In this document: piece by piece, positions 26,604 to 34,921 of the stretch
How the letters are laid out: each line of letters opens with the position of its first letter
Position numbering within the stretch: the stretch's first letter is position 1
Origin: Alloactinosynnema sp. L-07
GTDB lineage: Bacteria > Actinomycetota > Actinomycetes > Mycobacteriales > Pseudonocardiaceae
Assembly (NCBI RefSeq): GCF_900070365.1
Contig: NZ_LN850107.1
Coordinates: forward strand, 4,216,001 to 4,280,000
DNA: 64,000 bases
Reading direction: 5' to 3'
Position numbers and translations under genes: made by a program
The notes under the pieces: model-generated
What the model was told of the DNA's origin: nothing
What the model saw: the letters and a program-made list of their open reading frames with translations, nothing else
The model's database searches: none

Positions 26604-27351
26604 GCCCTACTACAGCGACGACCACGTCCAGCTCTGGCACGGAGACATGCGCGAGATCCTGCCCGCGCTCGACATCACCATCGACGCCTGCCTGACCGAC
26701 CCGCCCTACGGTGAGACGTCGCTGCCGTGGGACCGGTGGCCCGACGGCTGGCCCGCGCTCGTCGCCGCGCACACCAGCAGCATGTGGTGCTTCGGGTCGA
26801 TGCGCATGTTCCTCGAACGCAAGGACCAGTTCGCCGCGTGGCACCTGTCCCAGGACGTCGTGTGGGAGAAGCGCAACGGCAGCGGATTCATGGCCGACAG
26901 ATTCAAACGCGTCCACGAGTTGGTGTTGCACTTCTACAGGGGCCCCTGGTCGACCACACACCACGCCGCGGTCCGCGAGAACTACCACGGGCCGGACAAG
27001 CACTCGCAGGCCCGCGACTCCCGCACCCCGCACACCGGCGACATCGGCGCCCACCACTACGAGGACGACGGCACCCGCCTGGTCCGCACGGTGCTGCGCG
27101 CACCCAGCGTCCGGGGTGGCCTGCACCCGACGGAGAAGCCCCCGGCCGTCCTGGCCCCGCTGATCGAGTACGCCGTGCCGGCCGGCGGGCTGGTGCTGGA
27201 CCCGTTCGCGGGTAGTGGCTCCACCCTGCTCACCGCCCGGTCGCTGGGTCGACGGTCGATCGGGGTGGAAGCCGACGAACGCTACTGCGAGGCCGCCGCG
27301 ACCCGGCTCGCCACACCCGATCTCTTCCACCAGGAGGCGGCCCATGTCTGA
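26596..27351 (+). CDS. DNA adenine-N6 or cytosine-N4 methyltransferase
   Basis: This 251-residue enzyme has DPPY at residues 35-38 (catalytic motif IV) before DPFAGSGST at 201-209 (SAM-binding motif I). This beta-class order is typical of N6-adenine and N4-cytosine enzymes. HPTEKP at about residues 176-181 is the usual motif X region. There is no restriction endonuclease next to it, so it is an orphan. It could protect phage DNA or change host regulation. It starts at GTG 26596. Confidence 0.88.
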   Translation: MAEPYYSDDHVQLWHGDMREILPALDITIDACLTDPPYGETSLPWDRWPDGWPALVAAHTSSMWCFGSMRMFLERKDQFAAWHLSQDVVWEKRNGSGFMADRFKRVHELVLHFYRGPWSTTHHAAVRENYHGPDKHSQARDSRTPHTGDIGAHHYEDDGTRLVRTVLRAPSVRGGLHPTEKPPAVLAPLIEYAVPAGGLVLDPFAGSGSTLLTARSLGRRSIGVEADERYCEAAATRLATPDLFHQEAAHV

Positions 27352-27622
27352 CCTCACCGCCATGCCCAGGCCCGACGCCGACACCATCCGCGAACTCGTC
27401 CGCAACATCGTCGCCGCAGCCACCAAACCCATCCACACCACCGAGATCTCCGAGATGCTGCGCCCCGACGGAATCTACTGGACCGCGATCTACCGCGCCC
27501 TGGTCACTCTCGAACGCCGAGGCGTCATCGAGCGCCGCCGCGACCTGATGGAGAGGCGCGGCCGCGCGCAGATCGTGTGGCAGCTCGCCCCCATCGACCT
27601 CGACAACCTGCAGGAGGCCTGA
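27344..27622 (+). CDS. small winged-helix protein
   Basis: This 92-residue protein has a winged-helix pattern: IHTTEISEMLRPDGIYWTAI, then YRALVTLERRGVIERR. It overlaps the methyltransferase gene by eight bases. It could regulate phage genes or help the methyltransferase; neither is shown. Confidence 0.7.
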   Translation: MSDLTAMPRPDADTIRELVRNIVAAATKPIHTTEISEMLRPDGIYWTAIYRALVTLERRGVIERRRDLMERRGRAQIVWQLAPIDLDNLQEA

Positions 27623-27623
27623 C

Positions 27624-28178
27624 ATGGCACCCGCGCCACTCCGCGACAGCTTCCTCCGCGCCCTCGTCGCCGCCCTCGAGCAGCGCAACCCCGTCGTGCT
27701 GGCCGTCGACACCTGCTGCTGCGCGGGCGCCGTCCACCGGAGCCGCGCCGGATGCACCTGCTGGCTGCCCGTCTACGACGTCGACCAGGTCGACCCCGAC
27801 CAGGATGCCATCGACCTGCTCGGCGCCGGGATACACCCGAACACCCGGAAGCAGATGTGCGGCGACTGCGCCTACCGCCCCGGCTCCCCCGAACGCGCCG
27901 GCCACGACGACTACGCCGGTGACGCCGCCATGCTCGAGGACCTGGCCTCCGGCGGGCAACGCTTCTGGTGCCACCAAGGCATGCGGCGGCCCACAGCGTG
28001 GCGGCACCCGTCCGGCGCCACCATCCCCACGGCGGACGGCGACGGCAACTACCAGCCGCCTGCGGTCGACGGCATCCCCTATCGGGCCGACGGCAGCCCG
28101 GCCGAGCTGTGCGCCGGGTGGGCCGCCCGCCACCGCGCGCTCAGCGCGTCCACACCGGACGGTGGGCGACCATGCTGA
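27624..28178 (+). CDS. hypothetical Cys-rich early protein
   Basis: This 184-residue protein has CCCAGAVHRSRAGCTC near residues 31-46, CGDC near 79-82 and a further WCHQG near 114. Several of these should bind zinc. No family is recognised. It overlaps the WhiB-like gene by seven bases. Confidence 0.7.
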   Translation: MAPAPLRDSFLRALVAALEQRNPVVLAVDTCCCAGAVHRSRAGCTCWLPVYDVDQVDPDQDAIDLLGAGIHPNTRKQMCGDCAYRPGSPERAGHDDYAGDAAMLEDLASGGQRFWCHQGMRRPTAWRHPSGATIPTADGDGNYQPPAVDGIPYRADGSPAELCAGWAARHRALSASTPDGGRPC

Positions 28179-28654
28179 CCGACCTGAACGCCAGTAGGGA
28201 TTGGCGCCACCAGGGAGCCTGCCGCGACCTCGACCCAGAGCTGTGGTCCAACGGCGACGCACAGGCCAAAGCCATCTGCGTGAACCAGTGCCCCGTGCGG
28301 GCCGCGTGCCTAGCCTGGGCCACCGACAACGACGAACCCATCGGCATCTGGGGCGGCGAGGAAGCACCATTCGGTGAGCGGCTCCGCTGCGGACACCGCA
28401 CCAACGAGGCCACCACTGCCGGGCGCGGCTGCCGCGCCTGCAACCGTGCCGACAACCAGCGGGCACGCCAACTCGCCCAAGGCGACGGCCGCGGCCCGTG
28501 CATCGACTGCCACCGCCACATGATCACCGAACGCGCATACAACAAACTGCACGGGGAAGCCCGCGCCCAGTCCTGCCGCTACGGCGCCTACGGCCGCTGC
28601 ATCCGCTGCGCGTCCCGCCACCGCCGCGCCATTCGGGCAGGCGCGTCATGCTGA
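28172..28654 (+). CDS. WhiB-like protein with extra Cys-rich C-terminus
   Basis: This 160-residue protein has the WhiB Fe-S domain: ACRDLDPELW (Cys17), then Cys36, Cys40 and Cys46, and the GIWGGE turn at about 58-63. The middle spacing is C-x3-C rather than the standard C-x2-C. After about residue 70 come nine more cysteines in CGH, CRAC, CIDC and CIRC pairs, a likely zinc domain absent from standard WhiB proteins. Phage WhiB proteins can repress host whiB2 or alter septation. The extension suggests an added DNA- or protein-binding role. Confidence 0.82.
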   Translation: MLTDLNASRDWRHQGACRDLDPELWSNGDAQAKAICVNQCPVRAACLAWATDNDEPIGIWGGEEAPFGERLRCGHRTNEATTAGRGCRACNRADNQRARQLAQGDGRGPCIDCHRHMITERAYNKLHGEARAQSCRYGAYGRCIRCASRHRRAIRAGASC

Positions 28655-28947
28655 CCCGCGCGACCGGCACCATGCCCGGCAACACGAAGACGTTCAAGAT
28701 CTGGCTGATCGAGAACCCGGCCACCGGGCACGTCGACAACTTCGTCATCGCCATCGACGACACCATCGGCCTGCAACGCCCTATCGGCGCCGGACACGTC
28801 ACCGGCCGTGTTCTCCTCGAACTAGGCACCGCACTCGTCGAAGCCGGGCAACACGTCGCCGAACTGGAGCAGGCCGCCGCCGACCGGCGCGAACGCAGCT
28901 ACGACCTGATGGTCGACGCCGCCGAGCGAGGCGGTGACCACGGATGA
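28648..28947 (+). CDS. small hypothetical early protein
   Basis: This 99-residue protein overlaps the WhiB-like gene by seven bases. It has a strand-rich N-terminus (FKIWLIENPATGHVDNFVIA) and a helical C-terminus. The family is unknown. Its end couples (ATGA) to the cytosine methyltransferase gene. Confidence 0.68.
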   Translation: MLTRATGTMPGNTKTFKIWLIENPATGHVDNFVIAIDDTIGLQRPIGAGHVTGRVLLELGTALVEAGQHVAELEQAAADRRERSYDLMVDAAERGGDHG

Positions 28948-30581
28948 CGCTCTCCACAACCGACCTGTTCTGCGGTCTCGGCGGCTCATCCACCGGCGCA
29001 GAGGCCGTCGCCGGTGTACGCGTGCGCATGGCCAGCAACCACTGGGACCTCGCCATCGAGACCCACAACCGGAACATGCCCCACGTCGACCACGACGTCG
29101 CCGACATCGCCGAGGTCGACCCCGCCCGCTACCCGCGCACCGACCTCCTGTGGGCGTCGCCGTCGTGCACATTCTGGTCGCAGGCACGCGGTGAGAAGCG
29201 CGACTTCGCCGAGGACCCCACCACCCCCACGCTGTTCGACCTGTCCGACATGGACGACCACGACGACGAACGCCGAGCCCTGCCCGACGAAGCGCGGGAA
29301 CGATCGCGGGCGCTGATGCACGACGTGCCCCGCTTCGCTGAGCACCACCGGTACAAGGCCGTCATCGTCGAGAACACGCTGCCGCTGCTGTCCTGGTGGT
29401 ACTTCCCAAAGTGGATCGCCCGCATGCGGGCCCTGGGCTACAACCACAAGGTCCTCACCCTGAACTCCGCGTTCGCCCAGCAGCTCGGCGACCCGGCTCC
29501 CCAACTCCGTGATCGCGTCTACGTGGTCTTCTGGCAAGAGCGGTACCCGGCGCCGGACTTCGACCGCTGGACCCGGCCCCAGGCCTGGTGTCCCGGCTGC
29601 GAGACGGTCGTCACGGCGATGGTCGCGCCGAAGAACCCGCGCCGACCGCACGGTGCCTACGGCGCGCAATGGGTGCTGCGCTGCCCATCCGCGAGCTGCC
29701 GTCACAGCGTCGTCCACCCCTACGTGCTGCCCGCGGCGGCCGCGATCGACTGGCAGGTGCCCGGCCAGCGCATCGGGGACCGCACCCGGCCGCTCGCGCC
29801 GAAGACGATGGCGCGCATCGAGGCGGGGATCCGCCGCTACGCCCGCCCCATCACCCTCGAAGCCGCGGGCAACACCTTCGAGCGGCGCCCCGGCGTCCGC
29901 GCCTGGCCCGCCGACCACCCGCTACGCACCATCCACACCACCGCGTCCAAGGCCGTCGCCGCCCCGCTGCTCGTCCCCGTCGAAGGCCGCGACGGCAAAC
30001 ACGCCACCCCCGCCGCGCGGCCACACCGCACCCAGACCGGCCGCAACGAGACCGCGCTGCTCGTACCCGCCGGAGGCACCTGGAATGACGACGCCCGGCC
30101 CGCGAGCCTGCCGATGCGGACCCGCACTACACGCGAAAACGAGGCGCTCGTACTGCCACCCCTGCTGATGCGCAACAACACCCCGCGCGGCGACGCCGGA
30201 CAGATGTGCACCCCCGTCACCGAACCCGCCCGCACCTTCACCACCAGCGGCCACCAGTCCCTCGTGTGGAACCCTGACCTGCTGCTGGCCTACGACACCG
30301 GCCTAGTCCGCCGCACCCGGGCAGAACCGCTGCCCACCCAGACCACCGTCGAAGGCGACGCCCTCCTGGAATCCGGCATCGACGTCATGGACTGCCTGTT
30401 CCGCATGCTCATGCCCGAAGAGATCAAGCTCGGCATGGCGTTCCCCAGCGGGTTCGTGCTGCTCGGCAACAAGACCGAGCGGGTGAAGCTCTGCGGCAAC
30501 GCCGTCACCCCGCCGGTCGCCCGTGACCTCATCGCCGCCGTAGCCGAAGCCATCACCGGAGACGAGGTGATCGCCGCATGA
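28944..30581 (+). CDS. DNA cytosine-C5 methyltransferase
   Basis: This 545-residue enzyme has motif I DLFCGLGGSSTG (residues 7-18), motif IV SPSC with catalytic Cys75 in place of the usual PPC, motif VI ENT (143-145) and motif X GNAVTPP near residue 515. The target-recognition part is long (about residues 200-480) with a zinc-like CPGC...CPSASC pair. It is an orphan methyltransferase, the second in this early region. It probably protects phage DNA against host restriction. Confidence 0.88.
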   Translation: MTLSTTDLFCGLGGSSTGAEAVAGVRVRMASNHWDLAIETHNRNMPHVDHDVADIAEVDPARYPRTDLLWASPSCTFWSQARGEKRDFAEDPTTPTLFDLSDMDDHDDERRALPDEARERSRALMHDVPRFAEHHRYKAVIVENTLPLLSWWYFPKWIARMRALGYNHKVLTLNSAFAQQLGDPAPQLRDRVYVVFWQERYPAPDFDRWTRPQAWCPGCETVVTAMVAPKNPRRPHGAYGAQWVLRCPSASCRHSVVHPYVLPAAAAIDWQVPGQRIGDRTRPLAPKTMARIEAGIRRYARPITLEAAGNTFERRPGVRAWPADHPLRTIHTTASKAVAAPLLVPVEGRDGKHATPAARPHRTQTGRNETALLVPAGGTWNDDARPASLPMRTRTTRENEALVLPPLLMRNNTPRGDAGQMCTPVTEPARTFTTSGHQSLVWNPDLLLAYDTGLVRRTRAEPLPTQTTVEGDALLESGIDVMDCLFRMLMPEEIKLGMAFPSGFVLLGNKTERVKLCGNAVTPPVARDLIAAVAEAITGDEVIAA

Positions 30582-30844
30582 GCACCGCCACCGCAAACCC
30601 CAAGGAAGCCGGACGCTACGAACCCCTGCAGGTCACCGATTTCGATGGCATGCGGCGCGGAGACGAGCGCCTCAACGAGGTCGACGGCACCCACTGCCCC
30701 ACCTGCTACCGCAACGGCAGCCTCGTCGTCACCCGCGAAACCTGCATCTGGCCCTGCCGACGACACCAAACCCGGCTGCCACGTCTCCACGGCAACCACA
30801 CGCTCAGCCCCGCGCGGGCCCGACCAGCAAAGGGGACTCGCTGA
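30578..30844 (+). CDS. small Cys-containing early protein
   Basis: This 88-residue protein starts in an ATGA overlap. CPTCYRNGSL and CIWPC give two Cys pairs that may bind zinc. The C-terminus is basic. It shares one base with the initiator gene that follows. The family is unknown. Confidence 0.65.
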   Translation: MSTATANPKEAGRYEPLQVTDFDGMRRGDERLNEVDGTHCPTCYRNGSLVVTRETCIWPCRRHQTRLPRLHGNHTLSPARARPAKGTR

Positions 30845-31803
30845 TGCGCGTGCTGCGCGACGAGCGCACATTCATCGCCGTACACGACGGGATCGAGGAC
30901 CACCCGAAGATCGCGGAGTTGAGCGACGCTGCGTTCCGGCTGCTCGTCACGACGTGGGGCTACTGCTCCAGGTACACCACCGACGGGTTCGTCAAGGACG
31001 CCGTATGGCGCAAGCGCGGCACCCCGAAGGCCCGGCGCGAACTCGAAGCGGAGCTGGTCCACAAGCCCGGGCACGACTGTCCGAAGTGTCCACCCGTGCC
31101 GCCCGGCTATGTCCGCTTCCACGACTACCTGGAGCACCAGCGCTCCGCCAAGGACATCGAGGAGCGCCAGGAGCAGAAGCGCGAGGCCGGGCGCCGCGGC
31201 AACCACCAGCGCTGGCACGTCGACCAGAACATCGTCGAACCCTCCTGCCGCTACTGCACGGGACAGCAAGACGACGGATCGCAGGTGCGATCGCAGCCGC
31301 CATCGCAAACGGGATCGCAAACGGATCGCGAAACCATCGCAGAGGAAGAGGTAGAGGAAGAAGAAAAGAAAAAGATCACTACTCCCGTTGGGGGGAAACC
31401 TCACCAACCGCGCGCAAGCGCGAAAACCACGGCGGCCGAACTCGACGCCACCGCCCACAGCCCCACCGCGTTCAAGCTGGTCCGCAACTACGCCGACACC
31501 TGCGCGCGCCGACCACCCACCAAGGTCCTCACCGCCCTCGCCGTTCAAGTCGACCTGCTGCTCGCCGAGGACTGGCCGCACCCCGACATCGGCCGCGCCC
31601 TGGCCGAACTCGGCGCCCGTGGCAAACACGCCAAGCTGCTGCCCGACATCGCCCACGAACTCGCCAACCGCAGCCCCACCAACGGAAACGGCGCACGACC
31701 ATCCAGCTCGGACAGCGCCGCCGCCGCCGTCCAAGCCCTCAAGACCACCCGCAAACCCGCCGCGACAGCGCCCGCCCAGATCGCCGCCGGAGGTGCCCCA
31801 TGA
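30844..31803 (+). CDS. replication initiator / replisome organiser
   Basis: This 319-residue protein has an N-terminal winged-helix-like domain (FIAVHDGIEDHPKIAELSD, then FRLLVTTWGYCSRYTTDGFV, residues about 10-55) of the kind seen in phage replication organisers. A C-x2-C pair and a basic linker follow. Residues 145-178 are a low-complexity S-Q-rich then E/K-rich stretch encoded by the iterons and the purine tract. The C-terminal helical domain (about 205-290) could contact a helicase or its loader. As with lambda O, the origin lies inside the gene. Confidence 0.75.
   Translation: MRVLRDERTFIAVHDGIEDHPKIAELSDAAFRLLVTTWGYCSRYTTDGFVKDAVWRKRGTPKARRELEAELVHKPGHDCPKCPPVPPGYVRFHDYLEHQRSAKDIEERQEQKREAGRRGNHQRWHVDQNIVEPSCRYCTGQQDDGSQVRSQPPSQTGSQTDRETIAEEEVEEEEKKKITTPVGGKPHQPRASAKTTAAELDATAHSPTAFKLVRNYADTCARRPPTKVLTALAVQVDLLLAEDWPHPDIGRALAELGARGKHAKLLPDIAHELANRSPTNGNGARPSSSDSAAAAVQALKTTRKPAATAPAQIAAGGAP
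31278..31341 (+). repeat. six iterons, ATCGCA core, 11-12 base period
   Basis: ATCGCA begins at 31278, 31290, 31302, 31314 and 31336, with ATCGCG at 31325. The spacing is 12, 12, 12, 11 and 11 bases, about one helical turn each, so all sites face the same side of the DNA. They lie inside the initiator gene. Regular phase and placement are typical of replication iterons. Confidence 0.8.
31278..31375 (+). other. candidate phage replication origin
   Basis: The six iterons are followed at once by about 35 bases of nearly pure purine on the plus strand (31341-31374, A/G with one T), the most AT-rich stretch of the early region. Iterons beside an easily melted tract within the initiator gene is the lambda ori plan. 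The initiator would bind the iterons and open the purine tract. Confidence 0.7.
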
Positions 31804-32399
31804 CCGAGGACGAAGTGATCGACCTGCTCACCCTCGTCGCCGCCGGTGACCGGCGCACCGTCGGCCACGCCGACGTCGAAGTGTGGCTCGGCGTCGCCGA
31901 AGACGACGGATGGACCTTCCCCAGGGCCCGCCGCGCACTGCGCGAACACCGCCGCACCAGCACCGACTGGGTCACCCCCGCCCACCTCTGCGCCCACATC
32001 ACCGCCGCCCGCAAGACCGCCCGCAGCAAGTTCACCGAGGACGTGTGCCCGCCCCAGTACCTCGCCGACGACCCGCGCGCCGAAATCGCGTGGCGCCGAC
32101 AGCGCGCCGACCGGTGGACCGAACACGCCCTCGACGTGTGGGCCGACACCGGGACCGTGCCCGACGACCTGCCGCAGCGCGCCGAACACGGCGAGACCAT
32201 GCGGCCCGAACTCGGCGGCGCCGTCGCCCGCCTGGCCCGCCGGTTCGGCATCACCGGCGCGGGCAAACCCCAGCCCGCCGACCCGAACCAGCACGCCGAA
32301 GCACGCGCAGAAGCGGCACGCGACCTCAACGACTTCCGCGGCCGCGGCCAACGGCTGCTCGCCGACGCCGACCAGCACGCCGCCGGGAGAACGCCGTGA
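31800..32399 (+). CDS. putative helicase loader or replication accessory protein
   Basis: This 199-residue, mostly helical protein starts in an ATGA overlap directly after the initiator. FPRARRALREHRRTSTDWVT (residues about 40-59) is a basic helical pair. No Walker motif is present, so it is not an AAA+ loader of the DnaC kind. The position after the initiator is that of lambda P, which motivates the tentative call. Confidence 0.6.
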   Translation: MTEDEVIDLLTLVAAGDRRTVGHADVEVWLGVAEDDGWTFPRARRALREHRRTSTDWVTPAHLCAHITAARKTARSKFTEDVCPPQYLADDPRAEIAWRRQRADRWTEHALDVWADTGTVPDDLPQRAEHGETMRPELGGAVARLARRFGITGAGKPQPADPNQHAEARAEAARDLNDFRGRGQRLLADADQHAAGRTP

Positions 32400-32689
32400 G
32401 CCCGCACCGCGGCCACCTGCGCACCGGTGGCCAGCGCCACGGCCTGTTCGAGTTCGCCCCCGGCGGCGACCTCAACGCCGGTGAGGCCATCGACAACCCG
32501 ATGACCTACCGGTGCGCGCACTGCGGCGCCGCCCCACAGGAACCGTGCACGCGCGTCGGGTCCGGCACCACGAAGCGCGGCTACCACCCCGACCGCGGCC
32601 GCCGCCCCACCAACCAAGACGGCCCGCCGCCCGCCGTGCAGGCCGCCCTCGCCCGACTCGCCAACGACCCACCACAGGAGACCCAGTGA
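32396..32689 (+). CDS. small zinc-finger protein
   Basis: This 97-residue protein has one clear zinc-binding motif, YRCAHCGAAPQEPCTR, followed by a His in RGYHPDR (residues about 38-65). This pattern is common in actinobacterial and phage small zinc-finger proteins that probably bind nucleic acid. It starts in a GTGA overlap and couples to the phosphatase gene. Confidence 0.75.
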   Translation: MSPHRGHLRTGGQRHGLFEFAPGGDLNAGEAIDNPMTYRCAHCGAAPQEPCTRVGSGTTKRGYHPDRGRRPTNQDGPPPAVQAALARLANDPPQETQ

Positions 32690-33387
32690 CCCTGGCCATC
32701 ACCACCGCCATCGCCACTCGCATCGGCGGCCGCGACGCCAATGCCGACGCTGCCTTCGCGCACCTCACCGAAGACGGCCGCCTAGGCGCCGCCCTCATCG
32801 ACGGCATCGGCAGCAGCCCCATCGTCGTCGAGTACGCCACAATCGCCGCGACCGTCGCAGCCCGTGTCGGCTCCCACCGCAGCGCCCTGGCCGGGCTCCT
32901 CGCCGCCTCCGACACCTACCCGAACGGGCACGGCGTCCCCAACGCCGTCGGCGCCATCGTCACCGTGGACGACGTGGGCTGGATCGACATCGCCCACGTC
33001 GGCGACTGCGCAGTGTGGACCTGGCGCACCGACACCGGCCTGACCCGCTGGACCCTCGACCACACCGTCGGCTCCCAAGCCGCCTACATGGGCCTGGAAA
33101 CCGGGGCCGTCCTCGACCGGCTCGACGACTACGTCCAGACCACACTCCGCGACGCGACCGTGTCCACCGTCGCGACCGGACTGATCCGCGGCCATGAAAC
33201 CCCCGACCTGGTGGTCATCACCAGCGACGGCATCCACAAGGTCGTCGCCGCGGACGTGATCGGCGCCGTCCTCGCCACCAAGCCCGACGACCCGCAACTG
33301 CTCGCCGACGCGCTCGCCGACGCCGCCGACCCACACGGCGACAACGCCACCGCGCTCGTCGTCGCGATCACGCGGGAGGACCAGTGA
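32686..33387 (+). CDS. PP2C-type protein phosphatase
   Basis: This 233-residue protein has the PP2C motifs in order: NADAAF (19-24), LIDGIG with Asp39, AHVGDC (103-108), LDHT (124-127), VVITSDG with Asp181, and the terminal GDNAT with Asp219. The metal-binding aspartates are all kept, so it should dephosphorylate Ser/Thr residues using Mn or Mg. The domain is minimal, with no membrane or sensor part. In an early phage operon it could oppose host Ser/Thr kinases. Confidence 0.82.
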   Translation: MTLAITTAIATRIGGRDANADAAFAHLTEDGRLGAALIDGIGSSPIVVEYATIAATVAARVGSHRSALAGLLAASDTYPNGHGVPNAVGAIVTVDDVGWIDIAHVGDCAVWTWRTDTGLTRWTLDHTVGSQAAYMGLETGAVLDRLDDYVQTTLRDATVSTVATGLIRGHETPDLVVITSDGIHKVVAADVIGAVLATKPDDPQLLADALADAADPHGDNATALVVAITREDQ

Positions 33388-33620
33388 CCGACCTGACGAC
33401 GCCCGAGGAGCGCTGCGACCGCACCGAGCTGCTCGTCGACCAGTGCGGCTGCCCCCAACACCGCGGCGACCCCAACGAGCCCGCCTCCGGCGACTTCGAC
33501 GCCACCCACCGGTTCACCGCCAGCTTCCCCGGCCGATGCGCCCGCTGCGACAACAGCATCGCCGTCGGCGACCAGATCGGCTCCACCCCCAACGGCTACA
33601 TCTGCCAGGAGTGCACATGA
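33384..33620 (+). CDS. small zinc-ribbon-like protein
   Basis: This 78-residue protein has CGCPQH near residue 21 and a clear ribbon, FPGRCARCDNSIAVGD...GYICQECT, at residues 48-78. The ribbon resembles a double C-x2-C zinc site. It starts in a GTGA overlap. Its function is unknown. Confidence 0.72.
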   Translation: MTDLTTPEERCDRTELLVDQCGCPQHRGDPNEPASGDFDATHRFTASFPGRCARCDNSIAVGDQIGSTPNGYICQECT

Positions 33621-33997
33621 CCCGCACCCGCACGTTCGCCATGATCCGCGACGAGGACGTCACCGGCGCCTCTGGCACCGGGCACGTCGCCGACGGCGTC
33701 CAGTTCGCCGACGGCACCGTGGTTCTGCGCTGGATTCACGAGCACGCGTCCACAGTCGTCTGGGCCGACATCGACGACGCCATCGCCGTTCACGGCCACG
33801 ACGGCCGCGCGCGCGTCGTCTGGGACGAGTCCGAGCAGGCCGAGGCCGCCGCCGCCCTCGACGACTTCGCCGCCCTCATCGACCGCGGCCCCACCATGAT
33901 CAAGCTGCCGCCCAGCGTCTTCTCCGCGATGGCCCGCGAACGCGCCACAGACCTACGCCACTGCGGCTCCACAGTGGCCGAGGTCGACCATGCCTGA
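33617..33997 (+). CDS. hypothetical early protein
   Basis: This 126-residue protein starts in an ATGA overlap. The first half is strand-rich with a WIHEHASTVVWADIDDAI segment. The second half is helical. No family is recognised. It overlaps the next gene by eight bases. Confidence 0.7.
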   Translation: MTRTRTFAMIRDEDVTGASGTGHVADGVQFADGTVVLRWIHEHASTVVWADIDDAIAVHGHDGRARVVWDESEQAEAAAALDDFAALIDRGPTMIKLPPSVFSAMARERATDLRHCGSTVAEVDHA

Positions 33998-34418
33998 ACC
34001 CAAAGGCGCGATCAACGCCTACCTCTGCCCCAACGGCCACGCCACCTGGACCCGCAACCGCGACGAAGGCACCACACCGGCGTTCATTCCCTGCCCCGCG
34101 TTCTGCGGCGCCGACGCGCGATCCGCCTGGTACCGGGTCCCCCAGGACTCCGACGCCCACTGCGCCCACGAGTGGTACCGCCCCACCGACCTCACCACGC
34201 TCACACCCGGCGAGCGCGACCACGTCGACCGCGGAGGCCTGCTCCTACGACACCGCATCAACCCATTCCACGCCCGGGTGCCCGACCTTCAGGCACCCGA
34301 GCCCTACCAGCGGGCCGTCGTCGAACGCCTCGGCGCCAAAGCGCTCATCCCCAAACACCTCCGGGCCAAACCGCCTAAGGCGAAGCGCAGGCGCAAGGCC
34401 AAGAGGAGGCTCACGTGA
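33990..34418 (+). CDS. zinc-ribbon protein with basic tail
   Basis: This 142-residue protein has LCPNGHATWTRN and IPCPAFCGAD (residues 12-40), a plausible zinc ribbon, and a further C-A-H pair. The last 20 residues are almost all Lys/Arg, so it should bind nucleic acid. It is coupled to rusA by a GTGA overlap. Confidence 0.72.
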   Translation: MPEPKGAINAYLCPNGHATWTRNRDEGTTPAFIPCPAFCGADARSAWYRVPQDSDAHCAHEWYRPTDLTTLTPGERDHVDRGGLLLRHRINPFHARVPDLQAPEPYQRAVVERLGAKALIPKHLRAKPPKAKRRRKAKRRLT

Positions 34419-34921
34419 CCCTGCCCCTCGACGGCCTGCCCGCCGAACCACCGCCCGGCCCGCAGGTGCTGCGTGTCTTCGTGCCCGGCAGGCCCGCCCC
34501 GCAAGGCTCCAAGCGCGCCATCGTCCACAAGCAGTCCGGCAAGGCCATCACGATGGAGTCCAGCAAGGCCGTCAAGCCGTGGCGCGCCGACGTCCGCCAG
34601 GCGCTCGTCGACGACGCCGGGCAACCCGTCGTCCGCATCGCCGGCGCCATCGTCGTCACCCTCGAGTTCGTGCTGCCCCGCCCCAAATACCTGGCGCGCA
34701 AGGCAACACCGCCACACACCAAGGCCCCCGACGTCGACAAGCTCGTCCGCTCCACATTCGACGCGATCACCAGCGCCGGTGTCTGGGCCGATGACGCCTG
34801 CGCCGTCCGCATCGACGCCAGCAAGCGGTACGCGGAGAACGACGAGGCCACCGGCTGCCACATCCACCTACAGGCCGCGACCAGCGGCCCCATTCACGTA
34901 GCCGAGGAGGTTCGCGCATGA
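34415..34921 (+). CDS. rusA: RusA-family Holliday junction resolvase
   Basis: This 168-residue protein matches RusA. It has the N-terminal VFVPGRPAPQGSKR strand, KAPDVDKLVRSTFDAI with catalytic acidic residues, and GVWADDACAVRID with the Asp-Asp pair. RusA cuts four-way junctions and here would resolve replication or recombination intermediates before packaging. It starts at GTG 34415. Confidence 0.88.
   Translation: MTLPLDGLPAEPPPGPQVLRVFVPGRPAPQGSKRAIVHKQSGKAITMESSKAVKPWRADVRQALVDDAGQPVVRIAGAIVVTLEFVLPRPKYLARKATPPHTKAPDVDKLVRSTFDAITSAGVWADDACAVRIDASKRYAENDEATGCHIHLQAATSGPIHVAEEVRA

Noticed and set aside
31278..31341. ATCGCA repeats as a CRISPR array or coding microsatellite
   Set aside because: Units are far too short for CRISPR, and flanking bases vary between units. 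Helical phasing and the AT-rich neighbour fit iterons better.
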